From contig CAWBVI010000005.1 of NCBI GenBank assembly GCA_963792205.1, positions 186,001 through 250,000 on the forward strand: a DNA stretch of 64,000 nt, given 5' to 3'. The notes below the pieces were generated by a model. That model worked only from the letters and a program-made list of their open reading frames with translations. It was not told the origin of the DNA and ran no database searches. The translations under genes and the position numbers were made by a program. Numbering within the stretch: the first letter of the stretch is position 1; each line of letters starts with the position of its first letter. The stretch comes from DATDAH01 sp963792205 (lineage in GTDB: Bacteria; Actinomycetota; Acidimicrobiia; Acidimicrobiales; DATDAH01). This document shows positions 1 through 8,023 of this stretch, one piece after another.

Positions 1-271
1 TCCCGCCGCCGCCCAGCAACCGGTCGAGGGTGGCCGCGACCTCGGGGCCCGGCACGGTGCCGTAGAGGTTGGAGACGTGCAGCAGGGTCCGGGCCTGCTC
101 GGCGATGGCCTCGGCCACCTCTGGATGGGCGTGGCCCAGGCTGGTCACCGCCAGCCCGGACAGGAAGTCGAGGTAACGCTTTCCGGCGTCGTCCCAGAGC
201 TCGGTCCCCGCGCCGCGGACGAAGGTCACCGGCTGCGGGGGGTACGTGCTCATCAACGCCGTGGCGGTCAT
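1..271 (-). CDS. argD: Acetylornithine aminotransferase, N-terminal part (cut by window edge)
   Basis: This is the first 90 codons of a class-III PLP-dependent aminotransferase, which converts N-acetylglutamate semialdehyde to N-acetylornithine in arginine synthesis. The visible part carries the family N-terminus: the small-domain motif GTELWDDAGKRYLDFLSGLA, then GHAHPEV, then the HVSNLYG block that lines the cofactor site. The ATG at 271 overlaps the argB stop as ATGA, so translation is coupled. It is the last visible gene of the argC-argJ-argB-argD operon. The PLP lysine lies beyond the window, so completeness cannot be judged. Confidence 0.9.
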   Translation of the reverse strand, partial: MTATALMSTYPPQPVTFVRGAGTELWDDAGKRYLDFLSGLAVTSLGHAHPEVAEAIAEQARTLLHVSNLYGTVPGPEVAATLDRLLGGGG

Positions 272-1107
272 GTCGTCTCCGTGGTGATCATGGTCCCCAC
301 GCCCTCGTCGGTGAAGAGCTCCAGGAGCAGGACGTGGGGCAGGCGGCCGTCGAGCACGTGGGCCGAGCCGACGCCGGCGCGCACGGCGTGCAGGCAGGCC
401 GCCACCTTGGGGATCATGCCGCCGGAGACCGACCCGTCGGCCACGAGGGCGTCCAGCGCGCCCGGGTCGAGCGTGTGGAGGAGCTCGCCGCCGGCGTCGA
501 GGATCCCGGCCACGTCGGTCAGGTAGATCACCTTCGCCGCGCCGAGCGAGGCGGCGACGGCCGCGGCGACGGTGTCGGCGTTGATGTTGTAGGCCTGGCC
601 CGACGGATCCGAGCCGATGGTCGACAGCACCGGGATGAGGTCCTCGGCCAGGAGCCGCCGGATGATCGACGGGTCGACCGCGGCGACGTCGCCGACGTAC
701 CCGAGGGCCGGGTCGCGGGGCGTGGCGGCGATGAGCCCGGCGTCCTCGCCCGAGAGGCCGACGGCGAGCGGGGCGTGGACGTTGATGGCCGACACGATCT
801 CGCGCCCCACCTTGCCGACCAGGACCATGCGGGCGATGTCCAACGTCTCGGCGTCGGTGACGCGCAGGCCGTCGCGGAACTCCGGCTCCTTGCCCAGCTT
901 GGCCATGACCTCGCCGATCTGGGGCCCGCCGCCGTGCACGACGACGGTGTGCATCCCGACCGAGCGCATCAGGACGATGTCCTCGGCGAACTGCCGGGCG
1001 AGGGTGGGGTCGGTCATGGCGTGGCCGCCGTACTTCACCACCACGGTGGAGCCCCAGAAGCGCCGGATGTACGGCAGGGCCTCGACGAGGACGTCCGCCG
1101 TGTTCAC
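268..1107 (-). CDS. argB: Acetylglutamate kinase
   Basis: It phosphorylates N-acetyl-L-glutamate with ATP, the second step of arginine synthesis and usually the one inhibited by arginine. The 279-residue protein has the amino-acid kinase fold landmarks: VVVKYGGHAM (lysine and glycines at the phosphate site) near residue 20, VVVHGGGPQIG near 60, and INADTVAAAVAASLGA before the C-terminal ATP-binding half with IYLTDVAGIL. The GTG start at 1107 is chosen because it overlaps the argJ stop (GTGA) and gives the usual family N-terminus. The open frame continues upstream inside argJ but looks non-protein there. Enzyme length is normal. Confidence 0.95.
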   Translation of the reverse strand: MNTADVLVEALPYIRRFWGSTVVVKYGGHAMTDPTLARQFAEDIVLMRSVGMHTVVVHGGGPQIGEVMAKLGKEPEFRDGLRVTDAETLDIARMVLVGKVGREIVSAINVHAPLAVGLSGEDAGLIAATPRDPALGYVGDVAAVDPSIIRRLLAEDLIPVLSTIGSDPSGQAYNINADTVAAAVAASLGAAKVIYLTDVAGILDAGGELLHTLDPGALDALVADGSVSGGMIPKVAACLHAVRAGVGSAHVLDGRLPHVLLLELFTDEGVGTMITTETT

Positions 1108-2267
1108 GACGTCCCCATGTTCTCGTCGACGTAGCCGTGGGTCAGGTCGCAGGTGAGCACCACGGCCCGACCGGCGCCGATGCCGAGGTCGGCGGTCACC
1201 TCGAGCTCCCGACCGGCCAGGTGGGCCGTCACCGCCGCAGTGTCGTGGGCGACCCCGATCCCGTGCCGGCAGACGACGGTCCCGCCGTAGGCGATCGCCA
1301 GCAGGGCGGCGTCGAAGGCCACGCCCGCCGAACCGAGGTCGCTCGCCACCCGACCCCAGTAGGGGTCGGCGCCGTACCACGAGCACTTGGTCAGCTGGCT
1401 GGTGGCGACCGCCCGCGCCGCCGTGCGGGCGTCGCCGTCGGATTCCGCCCCGACCACCCGGACGCGCACGAGCTTCGTGGCCCCCTCGGCGTCGGCCACC
1501 ATCTGCTCCGCCAGCGAGGCGCAGGCGGCGGTCACCGCCTCCTCGAGCTCGGCCGGCGGCACCGGGCGCGCCGCACCGGAGGCCAGCAGGAGCACGGTGT
1601 CGTTGGTCGAGGTGGCCCCGTCGACGGTGATGCAGTTGAACGTGTCGGTGACGGCGTCCCGCAGGACGTCCTGCAGGACCCGGGGCTCGGCCCCGGCGTC
1701 GGTGGTGATCACCGCCAGCATCGTGGCCATGTTCGGCGCCAGCATGGCGGCCCCCTTGGCCATGCCGCCGACGGTGAACCCGTCACCGACGACCTTGACC
1801 TCCTTGCGCACCGTGTCGGTGGTGAGGATGGCCCGGGCCGCGTCACCCGCCCCCTCGGCCGATCGGGCGTCGGCCAGGGCGGGGATCGCCGCCACCATGG
1901 CCGCCAACGGCAGCCGGTAGCCGATGAGGCCCGTCGAGCAGATCAGCACCTCGTCGTGGGCGCAGCCCAGCTGCTGGGCGACGTGGGCACACAGCTCCTC
2001 GGCGTCCTGGCTGCCGGGCTCACCCGTGCCCGCGTTGGCGTTGCCGGAGTTCAGGAGGACGGCGGCGGCCCGCCCCGTGCTCTGGCGCAGGTGGGCCCGA
2101 CTGACCAGCACCGGCGCAGCCGTCATCTTGTTGGCGGTGAAGACGCCGGCGGCCGGGACGGCCCGGCCGTCCGCCGTGGCCACCAGCGCCAGGTCGGGGA
2201 CCCCGACGGGCTTCACGCCACCGTGCCCGCTCGCGGCGACGAACCCCGCCGCCGCGGTCACGCTCAT
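1104..2267 (-). CDS. argJ: Bifunctional glutamate N-acetyltransferase / amino-acid acetyltransferase
   Basis: ArgJ transfers the acetyl group from N-acetylornithine to glutamate (acetyl cycle) and may also use acetyl-CoA. The 387-residue protein has the self-cleavage site MAKGAAMLAPNMATMLA, where Thr182 would become the N-terminal nucleophile of the beta chain. The oxyanion block STGLIG lies at 111-116. The ATG at 2267 has GGAG about nine bases upstream and overlaps the stop of a 25-codon ORF as ATGA. It ends by overlapping the argB start (GTGA). Whether it is mono- or bifunctional cannot be read from sequence. Presence of argJ implies the cyclic pathway. Confidence 0.95.
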   Translation of the reverse strand: MSVTAAAGFVAASGHGGVKPVGVPDLALVATADGRAVPAAGVFTANKMTAAPVLVSRAHLRQSTGRAAAVLLNSGNANAGTGEPGSQDAEELCAHVAQQLGCAHDEVLICSTGLIGYRLPLAAMVAAIPALADARSAEGAGDAARAILTTDTVRKEVKVVGDGFTVGGMAKGAAMLAPNMATMLAVITTDAGAEPRVLQDVLRDAVTDTFNCITVDGATSTNDTVLLLASGAARPVPPAELEEAVTAACASLAEQMVADAEGATKLVRVRVVGAESDGDARTAARAVATSQLTKCSWYGADPYWGRVASDLGSAGVAFDAALLAIAYGGTVVCRHGIGVAHDTAAVTAHLAGRELEVTADLGIGAGRAVVLTCDLTHGYVDENMGTS

Positions 2268-2341
2268 GTCGGCTCCAGCTCCGCCGCCGGGACCGGCCAG
2301 CCGTCGACGATGTTCGAACCCGTCGGCTTCGTGTCGCTCAT
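2264..2341 (-). CDS. 25-codon ORF bridging argC and argJ
   Basis: A very short ORF begins MSDTKPTGSN and ends ELEPT. Its ATG overlaps the argC stop (ATGA at 2338-2341) and its TGA overlaps the argJ start (ATGA at 2264-2267), so it exactly fills the gap between the two genes in its own frame. It has no hydrophobic segment and I recognise no family. Its codons resemble those of the neighbours. It may be a coupling peptide that carries ribosomes from argC to argJ, a real microprotein, or chance. The double overlap is the only evidence for translation. Confidence 0.4.
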   Translation of the reverse strand: MSDTKPTGSNIVDGWPVPAAELEPT

Positions 2342-3351
2342 GGATACGTCCCGACGAGGGGGAGGCCGGTGGTCTCGGGGAGGCCGGCCACCAGGTTGGC
2401 GCACTGGATGGCCTGGCCGGAGGCGCCCTTGACCAGGTTGTCGATGGCGCAGAGGGCCAGCACCCACCCGGTGCGCTCGTCGGCCCGGGCGGTGACGAAG
2501 GCGGAGTTGGAGCCCAGGACCGCTTTGGTGGTCGGCACGCCATCGATGACCTGGACGAAGCGCTCGTCGGCGTAGGCCCCCCGCAGGACGTCGAGGACGG
2601 CCTCGGTGGTGGTGGCCCCGGTCGGCCGGGCGTAGCAGGTGGCCAGGATCCCCCGCGTCATCGGCGCGAGGTGCGGGGTGAAGAGGACCTCGGCCCCCAG
2701 GACCTGCTCCATCTCCGGGGTGTGGCGGTGGTCGAGCAGGCCGTACGCGGCGAAGTCCTCGTCCACCGTGCAGAACTGGGTGGTGGGCTTGAGGCCACGG
2801 CCGGCGCCCGACACGCCGCTGGCGGCGTCGACCACGATCCCGGTCGTCTCGACCGCCCCCGCCCGCACCAGCGGGGCGAGGGCCAGCGCCGCCGCGGTCG
2901 GGTAGCAACCGGGCACCGCGACGGCGGAGGCACCCACCAGGTCGTCCCGGAAGAGCTCGGGCAGCCCGTAGGCGAAGTCGGCCAGGAGCTCGGGCGCCGT
3001 GTGCTCGGCGCCGTACCACTGCGGATAGGCCGCCGGATCCTTCAGCCGGAAGTCGGCCGAGAGGTCCAGCACCCACTTCACCCGGTCCCGGATCTCGGGG
3101 ACGATGGCCTGGCTGGCCCCGTGCGGCAGGCCGCAGAACACCAGGTCGAGCCCGTCGACCCCGTCGGGGGCATAGGGCTCGAAGGCCAGGTTGCCGTAGA
3201 CCGGCCGCAGGCTCGGATAGAGGTCGGCGACGGCCGTCCCCGCCTGGGTGTCCCCCGTGGCCAGCACCACCTCCAGCTCGGGGTGCCCGGCGGCAAGGCG
3301 CAAGAGCTCCGCCCCCGTGTAGCCCGAGGCCCCGACGATCCCCACACGCAT
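2338..3351 (-). CDS. argC: N-acetyl-gamma-glutamyl-phosphate reductase
   Basis: It reduces N-acetylglutamyl phosphate to the semialdehyde with NADPH, the third step of arginine synthesis. The 337-residue protein has the Rossmann start VGIVGASGYTGAELLRL at the N-terminus and the active-site loop VAVPGCYPTAAALAL with the catalytic cysteine near residue 148. HLAPMTRGI follows in the dimerisation domain. The ATG at 3351 is chosen over an upstream in-frame ATG because it starts directly with the Rossmann strand and lies just downstream of a promoter-like element. It is the first gene of the arg operon. Confidence 0.95.
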   Translation of the reverse strand: MRVGIVGASGYTGAELLRLAAGHPELEVVLATGDTQAGTAVADLYPSLRPVYGNLAFEPYAPDGVDGLDLVFCGLPHGASQAIVPEIRDRVKWVLDLSADFRLKDPAAYPQWYGAEHTAPELLADFAYGLPELFRDDLVGASAVAVPGCYPTAAALALAPLVRAGAVETTGIVVDAASGVSGAGRGLKPTTQFCTVDEDFAAYGLLDHRHTPEMEQVLGAEVLFTPHLAPMTRGILATCYARPTGATTTEAVLDVLRGAYADERFVQVIDGVPTTKAVLGSNSAFVTARADERTGWVLALCAIDNLVKGASGQAIQCANLVAGLPETTGLPLVGTYP

Positions 3352-3357
3352 GATCGA

Positions 3358-3391
3358 TGAGCATACGTATTTACGCATGACTATGCAATAG
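3358..3391 (-). promoter_or_regulatory. arg operon promoter overlapped by tandem ARG boxes (probable ArgR operator)
   Basis: Read on the minus strand, TTGCAT (3383-3388) and TATGCT (3360-3365) are separated by exactly 17 bases and match four of six bases of each sigma-70-type hexamer. The spacer is unusually A/T-rich for this genome and consists of overlapping GCAT/ATGC arms (GCATGACTATGC and GCATACGTATTTACGC), which resembles ARG boxes bound by ArgR. Transcription would begin within about three bases of the argC ATG, so the mRNA would be nearly leaderless. No argR gene lies in this window. Confidence 0.7.
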
Positions 3392-3398
3392 TCTTCGC

Positions 3399-3845
3399 TC
3401 AGGTTCTCCGGATCGGCTCCAGCGCTTCGATGTAGTCGAGGAGGCGCATGGCCAGCTCGGTGCCCAGCTCGGGATCGTCGAGGCTCGGGTCGGGCCAGGT
3501 CTCACTGATGCGCCGCCAGTTGTCGGCTCCGAGGAACTCCCCCGCCACCGCCTCGTCGCCCAGCATCGGTCGCCACGCCTTCTCCTGCGCAACGAGGGCG
3601 GCCAGGACCTGCTCGTTCTCGGTGTCCTTGCGGTGCTCGCTGTGGAACCCGACCTCGACGGCGAGGAACTCGGCCTCGGCCACGTGCTTCGCCCCGACCA
3701 CCTGGGCCTCGTAGTGCTCCCGGGGCGCGTCGGGCGGGCCGAACCAGATCTTCGTCCCGTAGCGGTGGGTCTTGTGCCGGAACTCCCCCAGCTCGGCCGG
3801 GACCAGACCCCGGAGCGCCTCGCAGACCTCCTCGAAGAGCTCCAC
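3399..3845 (-). CDS. Conserved hypothetical protein (148 aa)
   Basis: I do not recognise a named family. The 148-residue protein begins MELFEEVCEALRG, is soluble and acidic, and contains blocks that look conserved: GEFRHKTHRYGTKIWFG, HYEAQVVGAKHV and EVGFHSEH. No signal peptide or membrane segment is visible. The GTG at 3845 lies two bases after the pheT stop, so it is probably translated from the end of the pheST transcript. The downstream gene argC has its own promoter, so the two units are separate. Confidence 0.7.
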   Translation of the reverse strand: MELFEEVCEALRGLVPAELGEFRHKTHRYGTKIWFGPPDAPREHYEAQVVGAKHVAEAEFLAVEVGFHSEHRKDTENEQVLAALVAQEKAWRPMLGDEAVAGEFLGADNWRRISETWPDPSLDDPELGTELAMRLLDYIEALEPIRRT

Positions 3846-3847
3846 CC

Positions 3848-6208
3848 TCAGCCCCTCAGCTGGGCTCCGTGCGCCGCCGAGACGGCGTCGATGACGGCTT
3901 GGCGCACGTCGGCCACCTCGGCGTCGGTCAGGGTCCGGTCGGGGGCCTGGAGGCGGAGGGCGTAGGCCAGGCTGCGGTTGCCGTCACCGACCGAGCCGCC
4001 CCGGAACACGTCGAACAGGCGGACGGACGACAGGAGGTCGCCCGCGGCGGTGCTGATGCTGGCCTCGACCGCCGCGGCGGGCACGTCATCGCCGACCACG
4101 AAGGCGAGGTCGATGTCGTTCGACGGGTACCGGCTGACGGTGCGGTACTGCCGCTCCCGCCGGGCCAGCCCGTCCACGGCATCGAGATCCACCTCCAGCC
4201 ACGCCACCCGGTCGGCGATGCCCCAGACCTCGGCCACAGCGGGATCGATCTCCCCCACCGCGCCCAGGTCGCGCCCGCCCGCCACGAGGACCGCGCTGCG
4301 CGTCGGATGGAGGCCTTGCACGGCTTCGGCCCGCAAGCCCGCGCCGGGAAGGGCCAGGCGATCGGCGAGGGCCGTCCACACCGCGACCGCCTCAGGGGCC
4401 TCAGCGGCGGCGCGGGCCACGCCGAGGTGCTCGGGCTCCGGGGGCCGCTCCTGGCCGTCGACGGGCGGGAGGAACACCTTGCCCAGCTCGAAGAGGCCGA
4501 CCCGGGGGTTGCGGTGGCTGGCGTTGTAGGCCACAGCCCGGAGCAGGCCGGGCCGCAGCGAGGTCCGCAGCACGGACTCGCGGGCGTCGAGCGGGTTGGT
4601 GACCGTGATGCCCACCGGGTCGAGGCCGGTGCGGGCGAGGTCATCCGGGGCGAGGAAGGGCATCGGCAGCGCCTCGTCCAGCCCCAGCCCGACGAGCATG
4701 GCCCGGATGAGCCGCCGCTCCTTCTGGCGGGGGCTCAGCCCGCCCGTGTGGGGCGAGGTGGGGACCGTCTTCGGGAGCTTGGCGTAGCCGTGGTGGCGGG
4801 CCACCTCCTCGATGACATCGATCTCCTCGATCACGTCGGGGCGGAAGCTCGGCCCCTCGACGACCTGGGCGCCGTCCGCCTCGTCGCCGACCTCGAAGCC
4901 GATGGGCTCGAGCAGGCCGCGGATGGTCGGGGCGTCCAGGTCGAGCCCGGTGATGGCGTTGACCCGCGCCGTGCGGACGGCGATCGGGGCCTGCTCCGGG
5001 AGGTCGCCGCGGGCGTCGATCGCGTCCGGCGCGGCGACGGCCCCCACTTCGGCCAGCAGGGCGCAGTAGCGCTCGACGGCGCGGTCGAGGCCCCAGAGGT
5101 CGGCGCCCCGCTCGAAGCGCCGGGAGGCCTCGGACCGCAGGTTCAGCCGGGTCGAGGTCCGGGCGATCTGCATCGGGTGCCACCACGCCGCCTCCAACAG
5201 CACGTTCGTCGTCGCCTCGCTGATCTCGGTGGAGGCGCCACCCATCACCCCCGCCACGCCGATGGGGATGTCGTCCCCGTCGCAGATGAGCACGTCGGAC
5301 GCCAGGAACCGCCGCTCGATGTCGTCCAGGGTCACCAGGGACTCGCCGTCCCGGGCGAAGCGGACCCGCAGGCGACGGCCGGCCACGGTGTCGAGGTCGT
5401 AGGCGTGGTTCGGGTGCCCCAGCTCGAGCATCACGTAGTTCGACACGTCGACGACGTTGGAGATCGGGCGCATCCCGAGCTGGGTGATGCGGTTGGCCAA
5501 CCAGGCGGGCGACGGGCCGATCTTCACGTCGCGGAGCACCCGGGCGAGGAAGCGGGGGCACGCCGCGGGATCCACGATCTCCACCGCCGCGTCGTCGGCG
5601 CTCGGCGCGCCGCCCGTCGGCGCCGTGACCTCCGGCAGGGCGAAGCCGACGCCGAAGCGAGCGGCGACGTCCCGGGCCACACCTGCCACCGAGAGCGCGT
5701 CGGGCCGGTTGGCGTTGACCTCGAGGTCGAGCAGCCAGTCGCCCTGCAGCCCGAGGGCGTCGGTCAGGGCCTCACCCGGCTCCAGGGCGGGCGACAGCAC
5801 GAGGATGCCCTCGGCGTCGTCACCGAGGCCGAGCTCGGTCGCCGAGCAGAGCATCCCGTTCGACCACTCGCCCCGCAGCTTGCGCCGCTCGATCAGCATC
5901 CCCCCGGGCATCGTGGTGCCGAGCGTGGCCAGGGGCACCAGGTCGCCCGCAGCCAGGTTGAACGCCCCACAGCAGATCTGCAGGGCCTCGCCGTCGCCGA
6001 GGTCGACGTCGACGAGCTGGATCTTGTCGGCCTGCGGATGCGGGCGGGTCTCGAGCACCCGGGCCACGACGATGCCCTCGAGGCCCTCACCGAGGCGGGC
6101 GCGCTCCTCGACCGGTGTCCCGAGGTCGTCCAACGCCTCGGTCAGCCGGTCGATGTCCTCCGGCAACTCCGGCGCGAACTCCTGCAGCCAGGAGACGAGG
6201 ACCTTCAT
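3848..6208 (-). CDS. pheT: Phenylalanine--tRNA ligase beta subunit
   Basis: Beta chain of the (alpha-beta)2 phenylalanyl-tRNA synthetase. The 786-residue protein has, in order, the N-terminal strand MKVLVSWLQEF, a tRNA-binding OB domain (about 40-150), the B3/4 editing domain with GMRPISNVVDVSNYVMLELG, the B5 domain (about 400-470), the catalytic-like core (RPGLLRAVAYNASHRNPR) and a C-terminal anticodon-binding FDX-ACB domain with VSRYPSNDIDLAFVV. The ATG at 6208 overlaps the pheS stop (TGATG) and gives the family N-terminus. The frame open upstream of it is a shadow of pheS. Length is normal. Confidence 0.96.
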   Translation of the reverse strand: MKVLVSWLQEFAPELPEDIDRLTEALDDLGTPVEERARLGEGLEGIVVARVLETRPHPQADKIQLVDVDLGDGEALQICCGAFNLAAGDLVPLATLGTTMPGGMLIERRKLRGEWSNGMLCSATELGLGDDAEGILVLSPALEPGEALTDALGLQGDWLLDLEVNANRPDALSVAGVARDVAARFGVGFALPEVTAPTGGAPSADDAAVEIVDPAACPRFLARVLRDVKIGPSPAWLANRITQLGMRPISNVVDVSNYVMLELGHPNHAYDLDTVAGRRLRVRFARDGESLVTLDDIERRFLASDVLICDGDDIPIGVAGVMGGASTEISEATTNVLLEAAWWHPMQIARTSTRLNLRSEASRRFERGADLWGLDRAVERYCALLAEVGAVAAPDAIDARGDLPEQAPIAVRTARVNAITGLDLDAPTIRGLLEPIGFEVGDEADGAQVVEGPSFRPDVIEEIDVIEEVARHHGYAKLPKTVPTSPHTGGLSPRQKERRLIRAMLVGLGLDEALPMPFLAPDDLARTGLDPVGITVTNPLDARESVLRTSLRPGLLRAVAYNASHRNPRVGLFELGKVFLPPVDGQERPPEPEHLGVARAAAEAPEAVAVWTALADRLALPGAGLRAEAVQGLHPTRSAVLVAGGRDLGAVGEIDPAVAEVWGIADRVAWLEVDLDAVDGLARRERQYRTVSRYPSNDIDLAFVVGDDVPAAAVEASISTAAGDLLSSVRLFDVFRGGSVGDGNRSLAYALRLQAPDRTLTDAEVADVRQAVIDAVSAAHGAQLRG

Positions 6209-7206
6209 CAGAACTGTTCCAGGAAGCGGACGTCGCTGGTGACGAACTCGCGGAGGTCGTCGACCTCGTAGCGGACCTTGGCCAGGCGGTCGATGCCGAA
6301 CCCGAAGGCGAACCCGGTCCACTCCTCGGGGTCGAGGCCGACGTGGCGGAAGACGTTGGGGTGCACCATGCCGCAGCCCCCCAGCTCCAACCAGTCGCCG
6401 CCCGGCGGGCGGATGTCGAACTCGGCCGACGGCTCGGTGAACGGGAAGTAGGACGGCCGGAGGCGGGACTCGAACTCCTGGCCGAAGTAGGCCTGCGTGA
6501 AGGCCTGGATGGTCCCGGCCAGGTCGGCCATGGTGATGCCGCGGTCGACGACCAGTCCTTCGATCTGGTGGAAGACCGGCAGGTGGGTGGCATCGGTGGT
6601 GTCCCGCCGGTAGGTCCGTCCCGGGGCCACGACGAAGATCGGCGGGGCCTGGGCCTGCATCACGTGGATCTGCACGTTCGACGTGTGGGTCCGCAGCAGC
6701 ATCGACCCGGGCGCACCCACGTCGACCCAGAGGGTGTCCCACATCGACCGGGCGGGGTGGGAGTCGGGGATGTTGAGGGCTTCGAAGTTGTACCAGTCGG
6801 TCTCGATCTCGGGGCCTTCGGCGACCGTGTAGCCCATCCCGACGAAGATGTCCTCGAGGTCCTGCCAGGTCTGCGTGGTGATGTGCAGGTGCCCGACCCG
6901 GGGACCGCCGACCACCTCGGTCAGGTCCAGCCGCTCGCTCTCGTACGCCGCCGCCCGCTCCCCCGACGTGAGCTCGGCCTCGCGGGTGTCCTTCGCCTGC
7001 GAGATGGCCTGCGTGGTCGCGTTCAGCGCCTGGCCGGCGTCCTTGCGGGCCTGCTCGTCGAGGGCACCCAGGCCCTTGCGCAGCGCGAGGAGCTCGGAAC
7101 GCTTGCCGAGGACCTCCTGGCCGACGGCCTTCAGCTCGTCGAGCGTCGACGCGGCCGCGATCCGGGCGAGGGCGTCGGTCTCGATGCGGGCCAGGTCCTC
7201 GGTCAC
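6208..7206 (-). CDS. pheS: Phenylalanine--tRNA ligase alpha subunit
   Basis: Catalytic chain that charges tRNA-Phe. The 332-residue protein has an N-terminal helical arm (about 1-90) expected to form the tRNA-contacting coiled coil, then the class-II core: motif 2 with YRRDTTDATHLPVFHQIEG and motif 3 with FGFGIDRLAKVRYEV. GGCGMVHPNVFRHVG contributes to the amino-acid pocket. The GTG at 7206 is the only start that gives a normal N-terminus, and no strong Shine-Dalgarno precedes it. A short perfect palindrome (7230-7244) lies in the 58-base gap before it. Confidence 0.95.
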   Translation of the reverse strand: MTEDLARIETDALARIAAASTLDELKAVGQEVLGKRSELLALRKGLGALDEQARKDAGQALNATTQAISQAKDTREAELTSGERAAAYESERLDLTEVVGGPRVGHLHITTQTWQDLEDIFVGMGYTVAEGPEIETDWYNFEALNIPDSHPARSMWDTLWVDVGAPGSMLLRTHTSNVQIHVMQAQAPPIFVVAPGRTYRRDTTDATHLPVFHQIEGLVVDRGITMADLAGTIQAFTQAYFGQEFESRLRPSYFPFTEPSAEFDIRPPGGDWLELGGCGMVHPNVFRHVGLDPEEWTGFAFGFGIDRLAKVRYEVDDLREFVTSDVRFLEQF

Positions 7207-7229
7207 AAGGGCACCACGATCCCCGTTCG

Positions 7230-7244
7230 GGACCGCTGCGGTCC
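7230..7244. repeat. Perfect short palindrome before pheS
   Basis: GGACCGC-T-GCGGTCC forms a seven-base inverted repeat between the methyltransferase stop and the pheS start. No T-run follows it, so it is not a standard terminator. It could be a small leader hairpin or an operator, or chance in GC-rich DNA. Confidence 0.4.
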
Positions 7245-7264
7245 AGTCCAATAGGCGCCGCGGT

Positions 7265-8023
7265 TCACCAGCTGCCCCCGTGGCGCTGGCGTCGGGCCTC
7301 GTAGAGCAGGACGGTGGCCGCCATCGCCACGTTGAGCGATTCCACCCCGCCGTCCAGCGGGAGCGCCACCTCGGCATCGAACACGAGACCGTCGGGCAGC
7401 CCTTGGGCTTCCTGGCCGAGGACCAGGGCGACCGGCCCGGACAGGTCGACGGCGCCGGGATCGTCGCCGCCGGCCACGGCACCGACGGTGGGGAGGCCGA
7501 GCTCGGCGGGGTCGCTCACCGCGCCGACGGGCAGGGCGAACACCGCGCCGGCGCTGGCCCGCACGCACTTGGGGTTGGTGGGGTCGACCGACCCGGGGGT
7601 GAACACGACCCCGGCAGCCCCGGTGGCGGCCGCCGAACGGATGATGGTGCCGGCGTTGCCAGGGTCGCTGACCCCGGCGAGGACGACGACCGGCCCTCCG
7701 GTGGCCCGAGCCCGCTCGGCCACTTCGACGGCCGGCGCGGCGGCCCAGGGCGCGACGGCGACCACGGGCTGGGGCGAGCGGGTCGTCAACGCCCGTTCGA
7801 GGTCGACCCCGTCCACGTAGGTGATCGTCACTCCGGCATCCCGGGCCCGCTGCACCAGCTCGGGCTCGGCGCCGCCGACGACCAGCAGTTCGTCGAGGGC
7901 CGCGCCGTGGTCCAGGGCCGCGCTGATCGCGCGCCGGCCCTCGACGACGAAGGCACCCTCGTCCCGCCGGGCTCGGGCCTGCCGCCCGAGGCGACGGACC
8001 CGCTGGACGGACCGGTTACTCGT
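7265..8023 (-). CDS. SpoU/TrmH-family RNA 2'-O-methyltransferase
   Basis: Predicted to methylate ribose 2'-OH groups in rRNA or tRNA using S-adenosylmethionine. The catalytic SpoU domain is complete: VVVLAGVSDPGNAGTIIRSA, then ALVLGQEAQGLPDG, then VALPLDGGVESLNVAMAATV, the knotted SAM site. The substrate-binding domain (NRSVQRVRRLGRQAR, FVVEGRRAISAALDHGA) is also readable, but no ATG, GTG or TTG precedes it in frame. The first canonical start (GTG at 7855) would remove it. I place the start at the ACG at 8023, overlapping the rplT end, as a guess only. Which nucleotide is modified cannot be told. Confidence 0.75.
   Translation of the reverse strand, partial: TSNRSVQRVRRLGRQARARRDEGAFVVEGRRAISAALDHGAALDELLVVGGAEPELVQRARDAGVTITYVDGVDLERALTTRSPQPVVAVAPWAAAPAVEVAERARATGGPVVVLAGVSDPGNAGTIIRSAAATGAAGVVFTPGSVDPTNPKCVRASAGAVFALPVGAVSDPAELGLPTVGAVAGGDDPGAVDLSGPVALVLGQEAQGLPDGLVFDAEVALPLDGGVESLNVAMAATVLLYEARRQRHGGSW

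Noticed and set aside
7207..7264. T-box riboswitch before pheS
   Set aside because: The gap is only 58 bases and has no specifier loop or clear T-box sequence. Only a short palindrome is present.
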